Of a DNA stretch of 64,000 nucleotides, positions 17,854 through 27,226 are shown piece by piece. The notes under the pieces are model-generated. The model worked only from the letters and a program-made list of their open reading frames with translations. It ran no database searches and was not told the DNA's origin. The stretch is from G963663315 sp963665165. GTDB lineage: Bacteria; Pseudomonadota; Gammaproteobacteria; Arenicellales; Poriferihabitantaceae. The stretch's first letter is position 1. Each line of letters starts with the position of its first letter. The position numbers and the translations under genes are program-made. The stretch lies in assembly GCA_963665165.1 (NCBI GenBank), contig OY761989.1, positions 930,001 to 994,000 of the forward strand, given 5' to 3'.

Positions 17854-19071
17854 TCAGGCGTCGTTGTCAGGGGAAAAGTAATACTCCATCATTTTTCTGG
17901 ACAGAAATGAAGATTTAACATACCACTTTTCCTTGTTGATGCAAAGAACGGCGAACGCGATCCTGCGATCTCCGCGCTCTCCGAAACCGACGAACCAGTC
18001 GTATTTCCCCTTGGGGTTGTAGCCCGTCAATGAACCGGTTTTACCGCCGATGGCGACATCTTTCAGTACGCTTTTGTTCAATCCGTGAAAAGAACGCCGG
18101 GCGGATCCGATTTTGATTGTCGATTGCATCATTTTCTTGATCTGGCCTGCGGTCGACTCGCTCATCACCGGCGAGAAAACGGGTTTTTCATGCACGTAGA
18201 CCGGGATGCCGTGAGGATCCGTCAGCGAGTCAACGATGACCGGCATGACCAGATTGCCATGGTTCACGGCGGTTGCCGCGAGCGTTGCGCCATGCAGGGC
18301 CGACAGGGTATTGCGGTCGGTATAGCCGGACGCCATTTCCGCGACCTGCCACTGGTCATCGGGGTCCAGTTCGATGTGACCGTTGTCAAACGTGAAATCC
18401 GAAGCGAATTGCCCGTTGAAACCAAGCCGGTAAGCATAATCGAGCATGGTGTCGCCGCCCACCATCACCGCCCCGACCCGCCCGAATATGGTGTTGACCG
18501 AAGCCGCGAATGCGCGGTCGAAGGATATGGTTCGGGTCCATTTGTTGTTTTTGTGCCGGAACACGTTTTTCTTGTATAACGAAGTCGATTTGCCGTTGTA
18601 CGGAATCATGGTCGAACCGGTCAGTTTGTTTTCATTGACCGCGGCGATCGCCGTGATGATCTTCGATACCGATGCCGCGGGAAAAGAATTGACCAGAGAC
18701 AGGTTCTGGTCATTTTCCCCGGCTCGCGTGGAATCGGTCATCGCGAGAATCCTGCCCGAATCAGGCTCAATGGCAACGATCACCCCATAGTCTGGATTGT
18801 GCCGGGCCAGCAGCTTGCGGGCCTGCTCCTGCAGCCCTGAATCCAGCGTATAGGTCACCTTCAGCGGGGTGGAGCCTGAAATTCCGGGGACTGCAATCCG
18901 GTCGGGAAATGTCTCCTTGTGGACGAACGGGGTCAGTGATTCGGCGATGGTTCGTGCCGGCATGTCCGGTTTGCGGCCCGCTTCGGTATCGCCCGGACCA
19001 ATGGTGGACGGCCAGATTGACGCAACGGAGAAAACGGCCATCCAGGATAACAGGGTGAAAACCAGAAACAT
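17854..19071 (-). CDS. Penicillin-binding protein, transpeptidase domain only
   Basis: A 405-residue peptidoglycan D,D-transpeptidase-like protein with an N-terminal membrane anchor (about residues 2-20). The three active-site motifs are SVSK (S134-K137), SVN in FAASVNTIFG and KTGS in GGKTGSLTGY. It resembles the C-terminal half of PbpA/FtsI-type class B enzymes but has only a short N-terminal region instead of a full dimerisation domain. The J-domain gene ends 6 nt upstream, so the two genes are probably one transcript. Whether it is a transpeptidase or a carboxypeptidase cannot be decided by eye. Confidence 0.82.
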   Translation of the reverse strand: MFLVFTLLSWMAVFSVASIWPSTIGPGDTEAGRKPDMPARTIAESLTPFVHKETFPDRIAVPGISGSTPLKVTYTLDSGLQEQARKLLARHNPDYGVIVAIEPDSGRILAMTDSTRAGENDQNLSLVNSFPAASVSKIITAIAAVNENKLTGSTMIPYNGKSTSLYKKNVFRHKNNKWTRTISFDRAFAASVNTIFGRVGAVMVGGDTMLDYAYRLGFNGQFASDFTFDNGHIELDPDDQWQVAEMASGYTDRNTLSALHGATLAATAVNHGNLVMPVIVDSLTDPHGIPVYVHEKPVFSPVMSESTAGQIKKMMQSTIKIGSARRSFHGLNKSVLKDVAIGGKTGSLTGYNPKGKYDWFVGFGERGDRRIAFAVLCINKEKWYVKSSFLSRKMMEYYFSPDNDA

Positions 19072-19077
19072 CGACAG

Positions 19078-19551
19078 TCAGGAATATTGCTGGAGCAGTG
19101 TGTCCTTTGCCAGATTGATCTGACTGGCCAGATAGTCCGAACCGCCCCGGTCCGGATGGATTTTTTGCATCAGCCTGCGGTGCGCGTCGACAATCTCCTC
19201 CTCGGTCGCCCCCGGTTCCAGTCCCAGTATTTCCAGCGCTTCAGCGACCTCCATCGACGCGGCCGGGGGCGGCCGGGTCCGGGCATGACCACCGGTTCTG
19301 CCCCGGCCGAAACCGTCCCAAAGCCTCTTGACCATCATGATCCGGTTTATCCATGGCAGGGCTGCGCCGAACATTGCCATCAACCACGATCCTTTGGTTA
19401 TTGCCAGCGCCACCAGCAGGATCGCTGCGCTCCACAGCGCAATCCGGAGCAGTGACCGATTACGCTGCCGGGGGTCTGCACGATGATACCAGGCCAGATA
19501 CCACATGATGCCGACCACTGCCACCAGCGCCAGGAACAGCCGGGGCGCCAT
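19078..19551 (-). CDS. Membrane-anchored J-domain protein
   Basis: A 157-residue protein with two N-terminal hydrophobic helices (about 3-18 and 38-65), a Gly/Arg-rich linker and a C-terminal J-domain containing the HPD signature (QKIHPDRGGSDYLA). The HPD tripeptide stimulates a DnaK-type ATPase. The layout, membrane helices first and J-domain last, resembles TIM14/Pam18-type proteins rather than DnaJ. It is 6 nt from the PBP gene. Its client is unknown. Confidence 0.8.
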   Translation of the reverse strand: MAPRLFLALVAVVGIMWYLAWYHRADPRQRNRSLLRIALWSAAILLVALAITKGSWLMAMFGAALPWINRIMMVKRLWDGFGRGRTGGHARTRPPPAASMEVAEALEILGLEPGATEEEIVDAHRRLMQKIHPDRGGSDYLASQINLAKDTLLQQYS

Positions 19552-19668
19552 CAGTTTGGTTCGATAACAGACATCCGGCTATTATAATATGGAATCGCGC
19601 GCCTGCGGAGCCGGTTCCGATCATCACATCGCGATCCATAGTGACAGGATAGGGTGATGCATCCAGGT

Positions 19669-21300
19669 TCAGGCTTTAAGCGGGACCACCACGAAACGGG
19701 AATAATTGTCTTTCCGGACCAGCAGCAATACGGATTCCTTTTTGTCCTCCTTCGACTTTCTGATCGCTTCGAGGACATCGTCCGGCTTCGAGACCTTGTG
19801 TACGCCGACCTGTTTGATGACATCCCCTTCCCGCAACCCGCGCTGCGCGGCCGGACTCTGCGGGTCGATATCGACGATGACCACCCCTGAATCCACATCG
19901 CCAAGGCCGTATTTTTCGATTTGGACCCGGTCCAGCGCCGCCAGTCCCAGTCCAAGCTGGCGATCTTCTGGCCGGTCTTCTCCCGAACTGGCGACCACTG
20001 CGCGGTCGATGCTTCCGACTGTGACCTTCACCGAATGATCGCTATTGTTGCGCCACAGTCCGATTTCCACTTGCTGGCTCCGGGCGGTCCGGGCGACCAG
20101 CTTCGGAAGGTCGCGCATGGTCGTGACCTTCTTGCCATCGTATTCGAGAATCACATCTCCCGATTCGATGCCCGCGTCCCAGGCCGGGCTGTCCTCAACG
20201 ACTTCGGTTACCAGGGCGCCGCTCTCATCCTGCAGTCCGAGGCTCTCGGCAATCTCCGCGGTCAGCGCCTGAATCTGGACACCCAGGTAGCCGCGCTCGA
20301 CCACGCCGGTTTGTTGCAGTTGGGCAATTACATCGCTCGCCACGGCGGAGGGGATCGCGAATCCGATCCCGATATTGCCGCCATTCGGTGAGTAGATCAC
20401 ACTGTTGATGCCAATCACCTGTCCCCGGGTATTGAACAGGGGGCCGCCGGAATTCCCCCGGTTGATCGAGGCGTCGATCTGGATGAAGTCAACCAGTTGC
20501 CCGGCTCGCAGGTCTCGCCCGCGCGCGGAAATGATGCCGCTGGTCGTGGTGCCGCCCAGTCCGAATGGATTGCCGATGGCAATCACCCAGTCACCCACCC
20601 GGGCTTCATTGGAGTTTCCGAATTCCAGCCAGGGCAGGTTTCCGTCCACGCTGATTTCCAGCAGCGCCAGGTCGGTCTTCTCGTCGGTCCCTTTCAGCGT
20701 CGCCGGCAAACGGGTGCCGTCATCGAGCACGACTTCGATTTCATCGGCGTCTTCGATGACATGGTAATTGGTGACCACGAATCCGTCCGGATCGACAATG
20801 AACCCTGAGCCGACCGCAGCGCTCCGGCGCTCGGGGTATGGATTCCGGCTATTGTCGTCGTCTTCAGGCCGGTTGCGCGGGAAATTGAACGAATCCCCGA
20901 AGAATCGCCGAAAGAACTCTTCCAGTTGTTGCGGAGGCTGGCCCTGGTTGCGCCGGTTCCCGGAGCCGGACGGATCGACATAACTGGTTACTGAAATGTT
21001 GACCACTGCCGGTTTCACCGCCTTGACCAGTTCGGCAAATCCATCGTTGACATCGATACGGGATAACTGTGCCGCCACATGGGCCGGTTCTGTTTTGGCG
21101 GCTGCGGACGCCGCGGGAGCCGCCGCTACGGCCAGCAGGGCGGCCATTGCGATGGCCGTTGAGCGGCAAGCTATCCTTCGGAACTCCCAAAACCATCCCC
21201 GGTCAAGCCCGGGACAGGTTTTTGCCGGGTGGGCGTTCCCGTACAAGCGGGAATCCATGTCTTTTTGCAGGAACAAGACGCCGGAATGTTTTTTACTCAT
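19669..21300 (-). CDS. degP: Do/DegP-type periplasmic serine protease
   Basis: A 543-residue trypsin-like protease with two PDZ domains (about 330-420 and 445-540), acting in envelope protein quality control. The triad is His in TNYHVIED, Asp in KTDLALL and Ser in RGNSGGPLF. A signal peptide lies unusually deep, at about residues 41-66 (RRIACRSTAIAMAALLAV...ASA). The preceding 40 residues are encoded by a dispersed repeat (21193-21270). ATG 21300 has an AGGGGG ribosome site. ATG 21258, inside the repeat, is an alternative. It could equally be called degQ or mucD. Confidence 0.87.
   Translation of the reverse strand: MSKKHSGVLFLQKDMDSRLYGNAHPAKTCPGLDRGWFWEFRRIACRSTAIAMAALLAVAAAPAASAAAKTEPAHVAAQLSRIDVNDGFAELVKAVKPAVVNISVTSYVDPSGSGNRRNQGQPPQQLEEFFRRFFGDSFNFPRNRPEDDDNSRNPYPERRSAAVGSGFIVDPDGFVVTNYHVIEDADEIEVVLDDGTRLPATLKGTDEKTDLALLEISVDGNLPWLEFGNSNEARVGDWVIAIGNPFGLGGTTTSGIISARGRDLRAGQLVDFIQIDASINRGNSGGPLFNTRGQVIGINSVIYSPNGGNIGIGFAIPSAVASDVIAQLQQTGVVERGYLGVQIQALTAEIAESLGLQDESGALVTEVVEDSPAWDAGIESGDVILEYDGKKVTTMRDLPKLVARTARSQQVEIGLWRNNSDHSVKVTVGSIDRAVVASSGEDRPEDRQLGLGLAALDRVQIEKYGLGDVDSGVVIVDIDPQSPAAQRGLREGDVIKQVGVHKVSKPDDVLEAIRKSKEDKKESVLLLVRKDNYSRFVVVPLKA
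21193..21270. repeat. dRS3/REP-like palindromic repeat inside the degP 5' end
   Basis: It contains the inverted repeat GTTCCCGTACAAGCGGGAAT (21235-21254) and the neighbouring CCCCGGTCAAGCCCGGG. This combination belongs to the widespread family of short repeats that, when read through, encode peptides such as MDSRLYGN and CPGLDRG. Here it supplies codons to the N-terminus of the Deg protease. I saw no second copy in the window. Confidence 0.6.
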
Positions 21301-21431
21301 TAAAATGGACCCCCTAGTGCAGCCAAGTGTTGAATTGGGGGGATTAAAACAGGGAATTGCTTAATACAGGATGAATGGCGGGATTAAATCAGTTCAGAAT
21401 GAAAGGCTCCACCCCGTTGGCGGCTGGTGAA

Positions 21432-22733
21432 TCAATCCCCGTTGTACACCGTTCTTCCGTGAATCAGGGTCCTGACCACCTTGCCTTGCAGTCGTGTGCC
21501 CAGGAAAGGCGAGTTGTGGCCATTGCTCTGCATGGTCTCACTGTCCAATACCCAGGACCGGACCGGGTCGAACAGACACAGGTCAGCCTGGACGCCGACG
21601 GCGAGATGGCCTGCATCCATGCCGATGATCGCGGCCGGATTAGAGGTGACCGCCGCGATTGCCGTTTCCATCGACAGTTGCCGGTCGTTGACCAGGCTGA
21701 TGGTCAGCGGCAGCAGGGTTTCAATACCGGCGATTCCTGCCGCCGCTTCGCTGAACGGCACCAGTTTGGCGTCGATGTCATGCGGCTGGTGGTCCGAGCA
21801 GATGGCCCGGATGCAGCCTTCATCGACCCCCCGGATCAGTTCCCGCCTGTCTTTTTCCGTGCGCAGGGGCGGCATGACCTTGTATTGGGTATTGAAGGCG
21901 CCGATGTCGTTCTCTGAACACAACAGGTGATGAATGGAGACCGAAGCGGTCACCGGCAATTTCCGGCGTTGCGCTTCTGAAATCATGCTGACCGACCGGG
22001 CGCATGACAGCAGGTTGAAATGGGCGCGCGCGCCACTGGTCTCGATCAGCGCGATATCCCTTGCCACGCCGACGGTTTCCGCGGCTTCCGGAATGGCCGG
22101 CAATCCCAGGCGGGTACTGATTTCACCTTCGTGAACCACGCCGTTCCCCTGTAGCCAGGAATCCTGGGGATTGATGAAAACCGGGGTATCGTAAGTCGAG
22201 GCGTACTGCATGGCCCGGCGCATCAGCAATGTGTTTTCCACGCTCTGCAGCGCGTTGCTCACGCCCACGCAACCGGCATCCATCAGCATCGCCATATCGG
22301 TCAGCTGTTCGCCTTTGAGTCCGACCGTAAGCGCCCCCAGCGGGTGGACGGCCGCGAATCCCGCGTCATACGCCCGATCCTGGATCATGTGCGCCATGGC
22401 CGGGGTGTCGATGATCGGGAAGGTGTCCGGAGGGGTCACCATGCGGGTAATTCCGGCGCTCGCGGCAGCGCGGGCTTCCGTTTTGATGGTGGCCTTGTGT
22501 TCTTCCCCCGGCTCCCGCAATCGTGCGCACAGGTCAACCAGCCCCGGAAAAACGTAGTACCCGGTCGCGTCTATTTCATGGTCGAAGCCGGATTCCCCGG
22601 AAGGCTCTCTGGCCGAAATTTCCGGCGGCTTTCCGACTCCCGCCACCCTTCCGTCTCGGATATACAGGTCGGTTCTGGCGTTGACGCCGTTGGCCGGGTC
22701 CACCAGGTGGCCATTGCGGATCACCGTGTTCAT
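21432..22733 (-). CDS. pyrC: Dihydroorotase-like protein, catalytically degenerate (PyrC')
   Basis: A 433-residue amidohydrolase-fold protein related to class I dihydroorotase. The metal-binding H-x-H motif is lost: where active enzymes have DxHxHxR, this protein has D67-L-C-A-R-L-R73, so both histidines are replaced (Cys69, Arg71). Such inactive PyrC' chains are known in Pseudomonas-type aspartate transcarbamoylase complexes, where they are structural partners of PyrB. The ATG overlaps the pyrB stop (ATGA), which fits a stoichiometric complex. A catalytic dihydroorotase must be encoded elsewhere. Confidence 0.85.
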   Translation of the reverse strand: MNTVIRNGHLVDPANGVNARTDLYIRDGRVAGVGKPPEISAREPSGESGFDHEIDATGYYVFPGLVDLCARLREPGEEHKATIKTEARAAASAGITRMVTPPDTFPIIDTPAMAHMIQDRAYDAGFAAVHPLGALTVGLKGEQLTDMAMLMDAGCVGVSNALQSVENTLLMRRAMQYASTYDTPVFINPQDSWLQGNGVVHEGEISTRLGLPAIPEAAETVGVARDIALIETSGARAHFNLLSCARSVSMISEAQRRKLPVTASVSIHHLLCSENDIGAFNTQYKVMPPLRTEKDRRELIRGVDEGCIRAICSDHQPHDIDAKLVPFSEAAAGIAGIETLLPLTISLVNDRQLSMETAIAAVTSNPAAIIGMDAGHLAVGVQADLCLFDPVRSWVLDSETMQSNGHNSPFLGTRLQGKVVRTLIHGRTVYNGD

Positions 22734-23704
22734 GGCGACTCATCCTGGCTTTGCATGATTTTCGCCATGATCGACATTCTGACTGCGATGCCGTTGGTAA
22801 CCTGGTCCAGAATCAGGGAGCGCGGGCCATCGGCCACATCCGATGAGATTTCAAGACCGCGGTTGATCGGTCCGGGATGCATGACGACCGCGTCGGCTTT
22901 GGCGGATTTCAGTTTTTCCGTGGTCAGGCCATAGCGGTTGAAGTATTCCTGTTCGCTCGGGATCAACTTGCCGTCCATGCGTTCACGCTGGATTCGCAGC
23001 ACCATCACTACATCGACATCATCGAGTCCTTCGAGCAGATTGCCGGTCACCGAAACCCCCATCTTTTCGATTTCGGTCGGGATCAGGGTGGCCGGACCAA
23101 TCACCCGGACTTCGCGGGCGCCGAGGATGTTGAATGCGTGGATTTGCGAGCGCGCCACCCGGGAATGGAGAATATCCCCCACTATGGCGATCTTCAGGTT
23201 TTCAAAGTCATGTTTTGCCTGGCGGATGGTAAACATGTCCAGTATGGCCTGGGTCGGGTGGGCATGACGTCCATCTCCGGCATTGATGACCCGAACCGGG
23301 TCGGGCAGGTGGCTGGCAATCAGGTGAGCGGCGCCGCTGGCATGGTCGCGAACGACAAACAGGTCGGTATGCATCGCTTCCAGTGTCCTCACGGTATCCA
23401 GAATGGTTTCCCCCTTGCTGGTCGATATCCTGGAAGCGTTCAGATTGATCACATCGGCCGACAGCCGCTTGCCGGCAATCTCGAAAGTGGTACGGGTGCG
23501 CGTGCTTGCCTCAAAAAAAAGATTGACCAGTGTCTTGCCTTGCAGCAATGGAATTTTCCGGATCCTTCTTTCTCTGGGACTGATGAACGATTCGGCGGTA
23601 TCGAGAATGTCGATCAGGGTCTTTTGAGGCAGGCCGTTGATGGTCAGAAAATGCTTCAGCCTGCCGTTTTCGTCAAACTGGATTGAACTGTCTGCTGAAG
23701 TCAT
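22730..23704 (-). CDS. pyrB: Aspartate carbamoyltransferase catalytic subunit
   Basis: Catalyses the committed step of pyrimidine synthesis, carbamoyl phosphate plus aspartate to carbamoyl aspartate. The carbamoyl-phosphate loop is FFEASTRTRTTFE. Other markers are GDGRHAHPTQ, VGDILHSRVARS, RIQRERM and HPGPINRG. The open frame extends to a TTG at 23731, but ATG 23704 (MTSADSSIQ) is preferred. It has an AAAGAG-like ribosome site and matches the long N-terminus of Pseudomonas PyrB. It sits between ruvX and pyrC', a common gammaproteobacterial order. Confidence 0.94.
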   Translation of the reverse strand: MTSADSSIQFDENGRLKHFLTINGLPQKTLIDILDTAESFISPRERRIRKIPLLQGKTLVNLFFEASTRTRTTFEIAGKRLSADVINLNASRISTSKGETILDTVRTLEAMHTDLFVVRDHASGAAHLIASHLPDPVRVINAGDGRHAHPTQAILDMFTIRQAKHDFENLKIAIVGDILHSRVARSQIHAFNILGAREVRVIGPATLIPTEIEKMGVSVTGNLLEGLDDVDVVMVLRIQRERMDGKLIPSEQEYFNRYGLTTEKLKSAKADAVVMHPGPINRGLEISSDVADGPRSLILDQVTNGIAVRMSIMAKIMQSQDESP

Positions 23705-23731
23705 TATCCGCTCTTTCCCGGTCCTGGACAA

Positions 23732-24157
23732 TTATCCTTCGAAAAAGGTTTCAAGAATCAATTGCGCCGACAGATTGTCGCGCGCCCCGGCATGGCTGTA
23801 CCTCGTTTTCCTGCCGGGCGGAGTGGCCGCGGACAACAGGTGGTCCGCGGCATGGCTGGACAGTCTCTCATCGGTATAGGTGACGGGCAGGGCGTAGCGT
23901 TCTGCCAGGCTGGCGCCGAAAACCCGGCACAGGCCGGACATTCCGGTTTCCTCCCCGGACATCGAAACCGGCAGCCCGACAACCAGCTCTGCCGGCTTCC
24001 ATTCATCGATCAGGCGGTCAACGGCGACCCAGTCAGGGACGCCCTGGCTGGATTTGACTGTCGCAAGAGCCTGGCAGGTCTTCGTGACCCGGTTCCCGGT
24101 TGCAGTACCGATCCGTTTGAGGCCGAAATCGAATCCAAGTACCCTGGAACCAGCCAT
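23732..24157 (-). CDS. ruvX: RuvX/YqgF-type RNase H-fold nuclease
   Basis: A 141-residue YqgF-family protein, linked in other bacteria to pre-16S rRNA 5' processing and once proposed as a Holliday junction resolvase. Family features are GFDFGLKRIGTATGN at the N-terminus, VVGLPVSMSGEE, TYTDERLSSHAA and a C-terminal aspartate in ARDNLSAQLILE. It follows yqgE with a 24-nt gap, the conserved yqgE-yqgF(-pyrB) order. Confidence 0.9.
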   Translation of the reverse strand: MAGSRVLGFDFGLKRIGTATGNRVTKTCQALATVKSSQGVPDWVAVDRLIDEWKPAELVVGLPVSMSGEETGMSGLCRVFGASLAERYALPVTYTDERLSSHAADHLLSAATPPGRKTRYSHAGARDNLSAQLILETFFEG

Positions 24158-24181
24158 CGTAAACCTCAGGCCAGATCCGTT

Positions 24182-24757
24182 TCAGGCATGACCCACCTGA
24201 TTGTAGAACCGGTTGGTATCGATACCAGCCAGCCGGGCAGACATTTTCCATTTGTCGCTGACATCCGGGGCAAACAGGATGTTGTGGTCGGCCGGCGCGG
24301 TGAACCAGGAATTCCCCTGGAGCTCCTGTTCGAGCTGGCCGGCGGACCAGCCCGCGTATCCCAGGATCATCATCGCTTTCTCGGGGCCATTGCCGTTTGC
24401 CATATCCATCAGGATATCCTTTGAACTGGTCAGTTTCAGGCCGCCTCCGATATCCATGCTCGATTCCCAGATTTCCAGGTCCCCATTATGGATGACGAGT
24501 CCCAGTTCGGGATAAACCGGGCCACCGTCGAATACCGGCGATATCGTATGGCTGTGATCGGAAATATAGATTTTCAGCTGCGAGAACACATCGCCGATGA
24601 TCTGGCCGGTCAGCCGGTTTATTACGACCCCGACGGCGCCCTGGTCGTTGTGTTTGCATATCAGAATGACGGTCTGCCTGAAATGGGGGTCTTCAAGCTG
24701 GGGCATGGAAACGAGAAACCGGTTTTCCAGTGTGAATGGTTTGTGGCTGGTGGTCAC
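24182..24757 (-). CDS. yqgE: YqgE/AlgH family protein (UPF0301)
   Basis: A 191-residue YqgE/AlgH (DUF179) protein of unresolved biochemical role. Recognisable are NRFLVSMPQLEDPHFRQTV, GAVGVVINRLTG, the GGPV turn and LGYAGWSAGQLEQEL. The open frame runs up to 24970, but that part overlaps the divergent aminotransferase. GTG at 24757 (VTTSHKPF...) places the family core 13 residues from the start, as expected. It heads a yqgE-ruvX-pyrB-pyrC' transcript. Confidence 0.87.
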   Translation of the reverse strand: MTTSHKPFTLENRFLVSMPQLEDPHFRQTVILICKHNDQGAVGVVINRLTGQIIGDVFSQLKIYISDHSHTISPVFDGGPVYPELGLVIHNGDLEIWESSMDIGGGLKLTSSKDILMDMANGNGPEKAMMILGYAGWSAGQLEQELQGNSWFTAPADHNILFAPDVSDKWKMSARLAGIDTNRFYNQVGHA

Positions 24758-24875
24758 AAGCGGGTCGTCATTATTCGGCTGTGGTATCTGTGCGAAGTTG
24801 AGGGGATTATATACGATAGTTTCCGCGCATGATAATATCCCGGTGTCAAAAAACAAAATACAGGAAACCCCGATC

Positions 24876-26063
24876 GTGAACGATACAGGCGCCAACAAGC
24901 CAACGCCGATGCAGTTTATCGACCTGAAGGCCCAGTATCGACGCTTGCAGGCGGAGGTCGACGCCGGCATCCGGCGCGTCCTTGACCACGGCGCTTACAT
25001 TATGGGGCCGGAAATCGGAGAGCTGGAAGCCGGTCTGTCGGCGTTTTGCGGCGCCCGGCACTCCATCTCCTGCTCAAGTGGAACCGATGCCCTGCTGCTC
25101 GGACTGATGGCCTGCGAGGTGGGTCCGGGCGATGCCGTTTTCACCACGCCGTTCACTTTTTTCGCCACGGCCGAAGTGGTCGCGCTGCTCGGCGCAACCC
25201 CGGTGTTCGTCGATATCGATGCACGCACATTCAATATGGATCCGAACCGGCTTGACGAAGCGGTCAGGCAGGTGGTGTCCGCCGGCCGGTTGACGCCGCG
25301 CGGCATCATGCCGGTCAACCTGTTTGGCCTGCCGGCGGATTATGACGCGATCAGCGCCATTGCCGCAGAGCACGGGTTGTTCGTGCTCGAAGATACCGCA
25401 CAAGGGTTTGGCGGGGAGTACATGGGCCGCAAATCAGGCACGCTGGGTGACCTGTCCGCCACCAGTTTTTATCCGCCCAAGCCATTGGGTTGTTACGGCG
25501 ATGGCGGCGCGGTGTTTACCGGCGACGACGCGCTTGCCGAAAAAATCAGGTCGGTCCGGGTACATGGCGAAGGGATCGACAAATACGATAATATACGGAT
25601 CGGACTGAATGCGCGCATGGATTCGATACAGGCGGCCGTGCTGTTGTCCAAGCTGACGGTATTCGCGGACGAGATCGGGCAGCGCCATCGGGTTGCGCAG
25701 AACTACAGCAATGCCCTCTCCGGACTGGTTGAAATTCCCCGTGTCCCGGCAGGCTGCAAAAGCGTATGGGCACAGTATTCCGTATTGTCGGATCACCGGC
25801 AGGCGATCCGGTCGGCGTTGCAGGCATCCGGCATCCCCACCGTGGTCTATTACCCGACTCCCTGTCACCTGTCTCCCGCATTCAGGAATCTGGGCTACCG
25901 CGCCGGGGACATGCCGGTGGCGGAGAGCGTTTCCAGGCGTATTTTCAGCTTGCCGATGCATCCGTATATCGAGGACGGTTTTGCCGGACAGGTGGCTGAA
26001 GTGATCCGGAGCGTAGTCTGCAAGGAAGGCAGCCGGGTTCAGGCCGCAGCCGGAGGGGTGTGA
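24876..26063 (+). CDS. DegT/DnrJ/EryC1/StrS-type PLP aminotransferase
   Basis: A 395-residue aminotransferase of the sugar-aminotransferase (DegT) family. The Schiff-base lysine is in SFYPPKPLGCYGDGGAV. The PLP pocket shows SSGTDALLLGL and EDTAQGFGG, and the late GLNARMDSIQAAVL segment is diagnostic. GTG 24876 is preferred because AGGAAA lies about 9 nt upstream. The first ATG is 24909. Members usually transaminate nucleotide-linked keto-sugars for lipopolysaccharide or antibiotic sugars, but no other sugar gene is adjacent. Its 3' end overlaps anmK convergently by 25 nt. Confidence 0.87.
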   Translation: MNDTGANKPTPMQFIDLKAQYRRLQAEVDAGIRRVLDHGAYIMGPEIGELEAGLSAFCGARHSISCSSGTDALLLGLMACEVGPGDAVFTTPFTFFATAEVVALLGATPVFVDIDARTFNMDPNRLDEAVRQVVSAGRLTPRGIMPVNLFGLPADYDAISAIAAEHGLFVLEDTAQGFGGEYMGRKSGTLGDLSATSFYPPKPLGCYGDGGAVFTGDDALAEKIRSVRVHGEGIDKYDNIRIGLNARMDSIQAAVLLSKLTVFADEIGQRHRVAQNYSNALSGLVEIPRVPAGCKSVWAQYSVLSDHRQAIRSALQASGIPTVVYYPTPCHLSPAFRNLGYRAGDMPVAESVSRRIFSLPMHPYIEDGFAGQVAEVIRSVVCKEGSRVQAAAGGV

Positions 26064-27178
26064 ACGGTTCCGGCCACGGTGGCGCGGCTTGCGCCGGTGG
26101 CCGAAGGCAGGGTCGAAGTCAAACCATTCAGGGTGCGCCAGGCCATCCAGGCGAAAGCGGCTGCCTCGACCCATTCCGGGTCAATTCCCAGGACTTGCGA
26201 ACCCTCGACTTTTGCGCTCGTCCGTTCCTGTATCAGATCGACCAGCAATGAATTACGGGCGCCGCCGCCGCACAGGTAAACCGAATCGACAGGCGGCCGC
26301 AGCGCATTGACCTGATCGGCGATGCAACTGGCGGTCAGGGCGGTGAGCGTGGTCAGGACATCCGTGTTGTTCGATCTGGCTCCACCTTCCCAGGCGTTCA
26401 ATACGGCCTGCAGCCACTTCTCGTTGAAATACTCCAGCCCCGTGCTTTTGGGTCCCGGAGCGTCAAAATAAGGGTCTTTCAGCAACAGGGCCAGCAAATC
26501 GGGTTGTATCCGTCCGCCTCGCGCAATCTCGCCGTCGTGATCGAAATCGCGACTGAAATGCCGACGGCACCAGTAATCCAGAAAGGTATTGCCGGGTCCC
26601 GTGTCGAAACCGACGATTTTTGCGTTCGGGTCTTTCGATAGCCGGGTCATGTTCGATATGCCACCGATGTTGACGATCGCGCGATGCTGTTTGCTGTTCG
26701 CAAAAACCGCTTGATGAAACGCACAGGCGAGAGGGGCGCCCTGGCCTCCCATGGCTATGTCTGCGGAGCGGAAATCGGTGACTGCGATCTGGCCGGTCAG
26801 CCTGGCCAGCTCGTGGCCGTTTGCCAACTGGACCGTAAATGGCGGGTCGCTGTCCGGGCTGTGATGGACGGTTTGCCCGTGGCAGCCAATGACCGCCACC
26901 TTGCGGGGCGCGATTTCCCGGATCAGCCGGTTGGCGACATCCGCGTACAGACCGGTCAATTCGATATCCAGACCGTCAGACTGGCTCTGGTTCGTGATCT
27001 TGCGCGCAGCCACTTCGCGGATCCGGTTTTTTATGGCCGAGGAATACGGGATACTGAGGCGGGCCTCGATGCCGGGCCGGTTCCGGTCGGTGATTTCAAA
27101 AACCACGCCATCGATGCCGTCGGCGCTGGTTCCGGACATCAAACCGATCGTGTAAACGTTTTCTTTTGTGCCTGACAT
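26039..27178 (-). CDS. anmK: Anhydro-N-acetylmuramic acid kinase
   Basis: A 379-residue kinase that phosphorylates and opens 1,6-anhydro-MurNAc during peptidoglycan recycling. Family markers are GLMSGTSADGIDGV at the N-terminus, GCHGQTVHH, TDFRSADIAMGGQGAPL, NIGGISNMT, GFDTGPGN and LCGGGARN. It lies 48 nt downstream of the M23 endopeptidase gene and near tyrS, a cell-wall recycling context conserved in Pseudomonas. Confidence 0.94.
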   Translation of the reverse strand: MSGTKENVYTIGLMSGTSADGIDGVVFEITDRNRPGIEARLSIPYSSAIKNRIREVAARKITNQSQSDGLDIELTGLYADVANRLIREIAPRKVAVIGCHGQTVHHSPDSDPPFTVQLANGHELARLTGQIAVTDFRSADIAMGGQGAPLACAFHQAVFANSKQHRAIVNIGGISNMTRLSKDPNAKIVGFDTGPGNTFLDYWCRRHFSRDFDHDGEIARGGRIQPDLLALLLKDPYFDAPGPKSTGLEYFNEKWLQAVLNAWEGGARSNNTDVLTTLTALTASCIADQVNALRPPVDSVYLCGGGARNSLLVDLIQERTSAKVEGSQVLGIDPEWVEAAAFAWMAWRTLNGLTSTLPSATGASRATVAGTVHTPPAAA

Positions 27179-27226
27179 CCGGGTTGGGTGTGCGCGACAG
27201 CCGACCAGGGCCGGGTGAATGAGGTT

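Noticed and set aside
24182..24970. Long version of yqgE starting at 24970
   Set aside because: The additional 71 residues overlap the divergent aminotransferase start region and do not resemble the family. GTG 24757 fits better.
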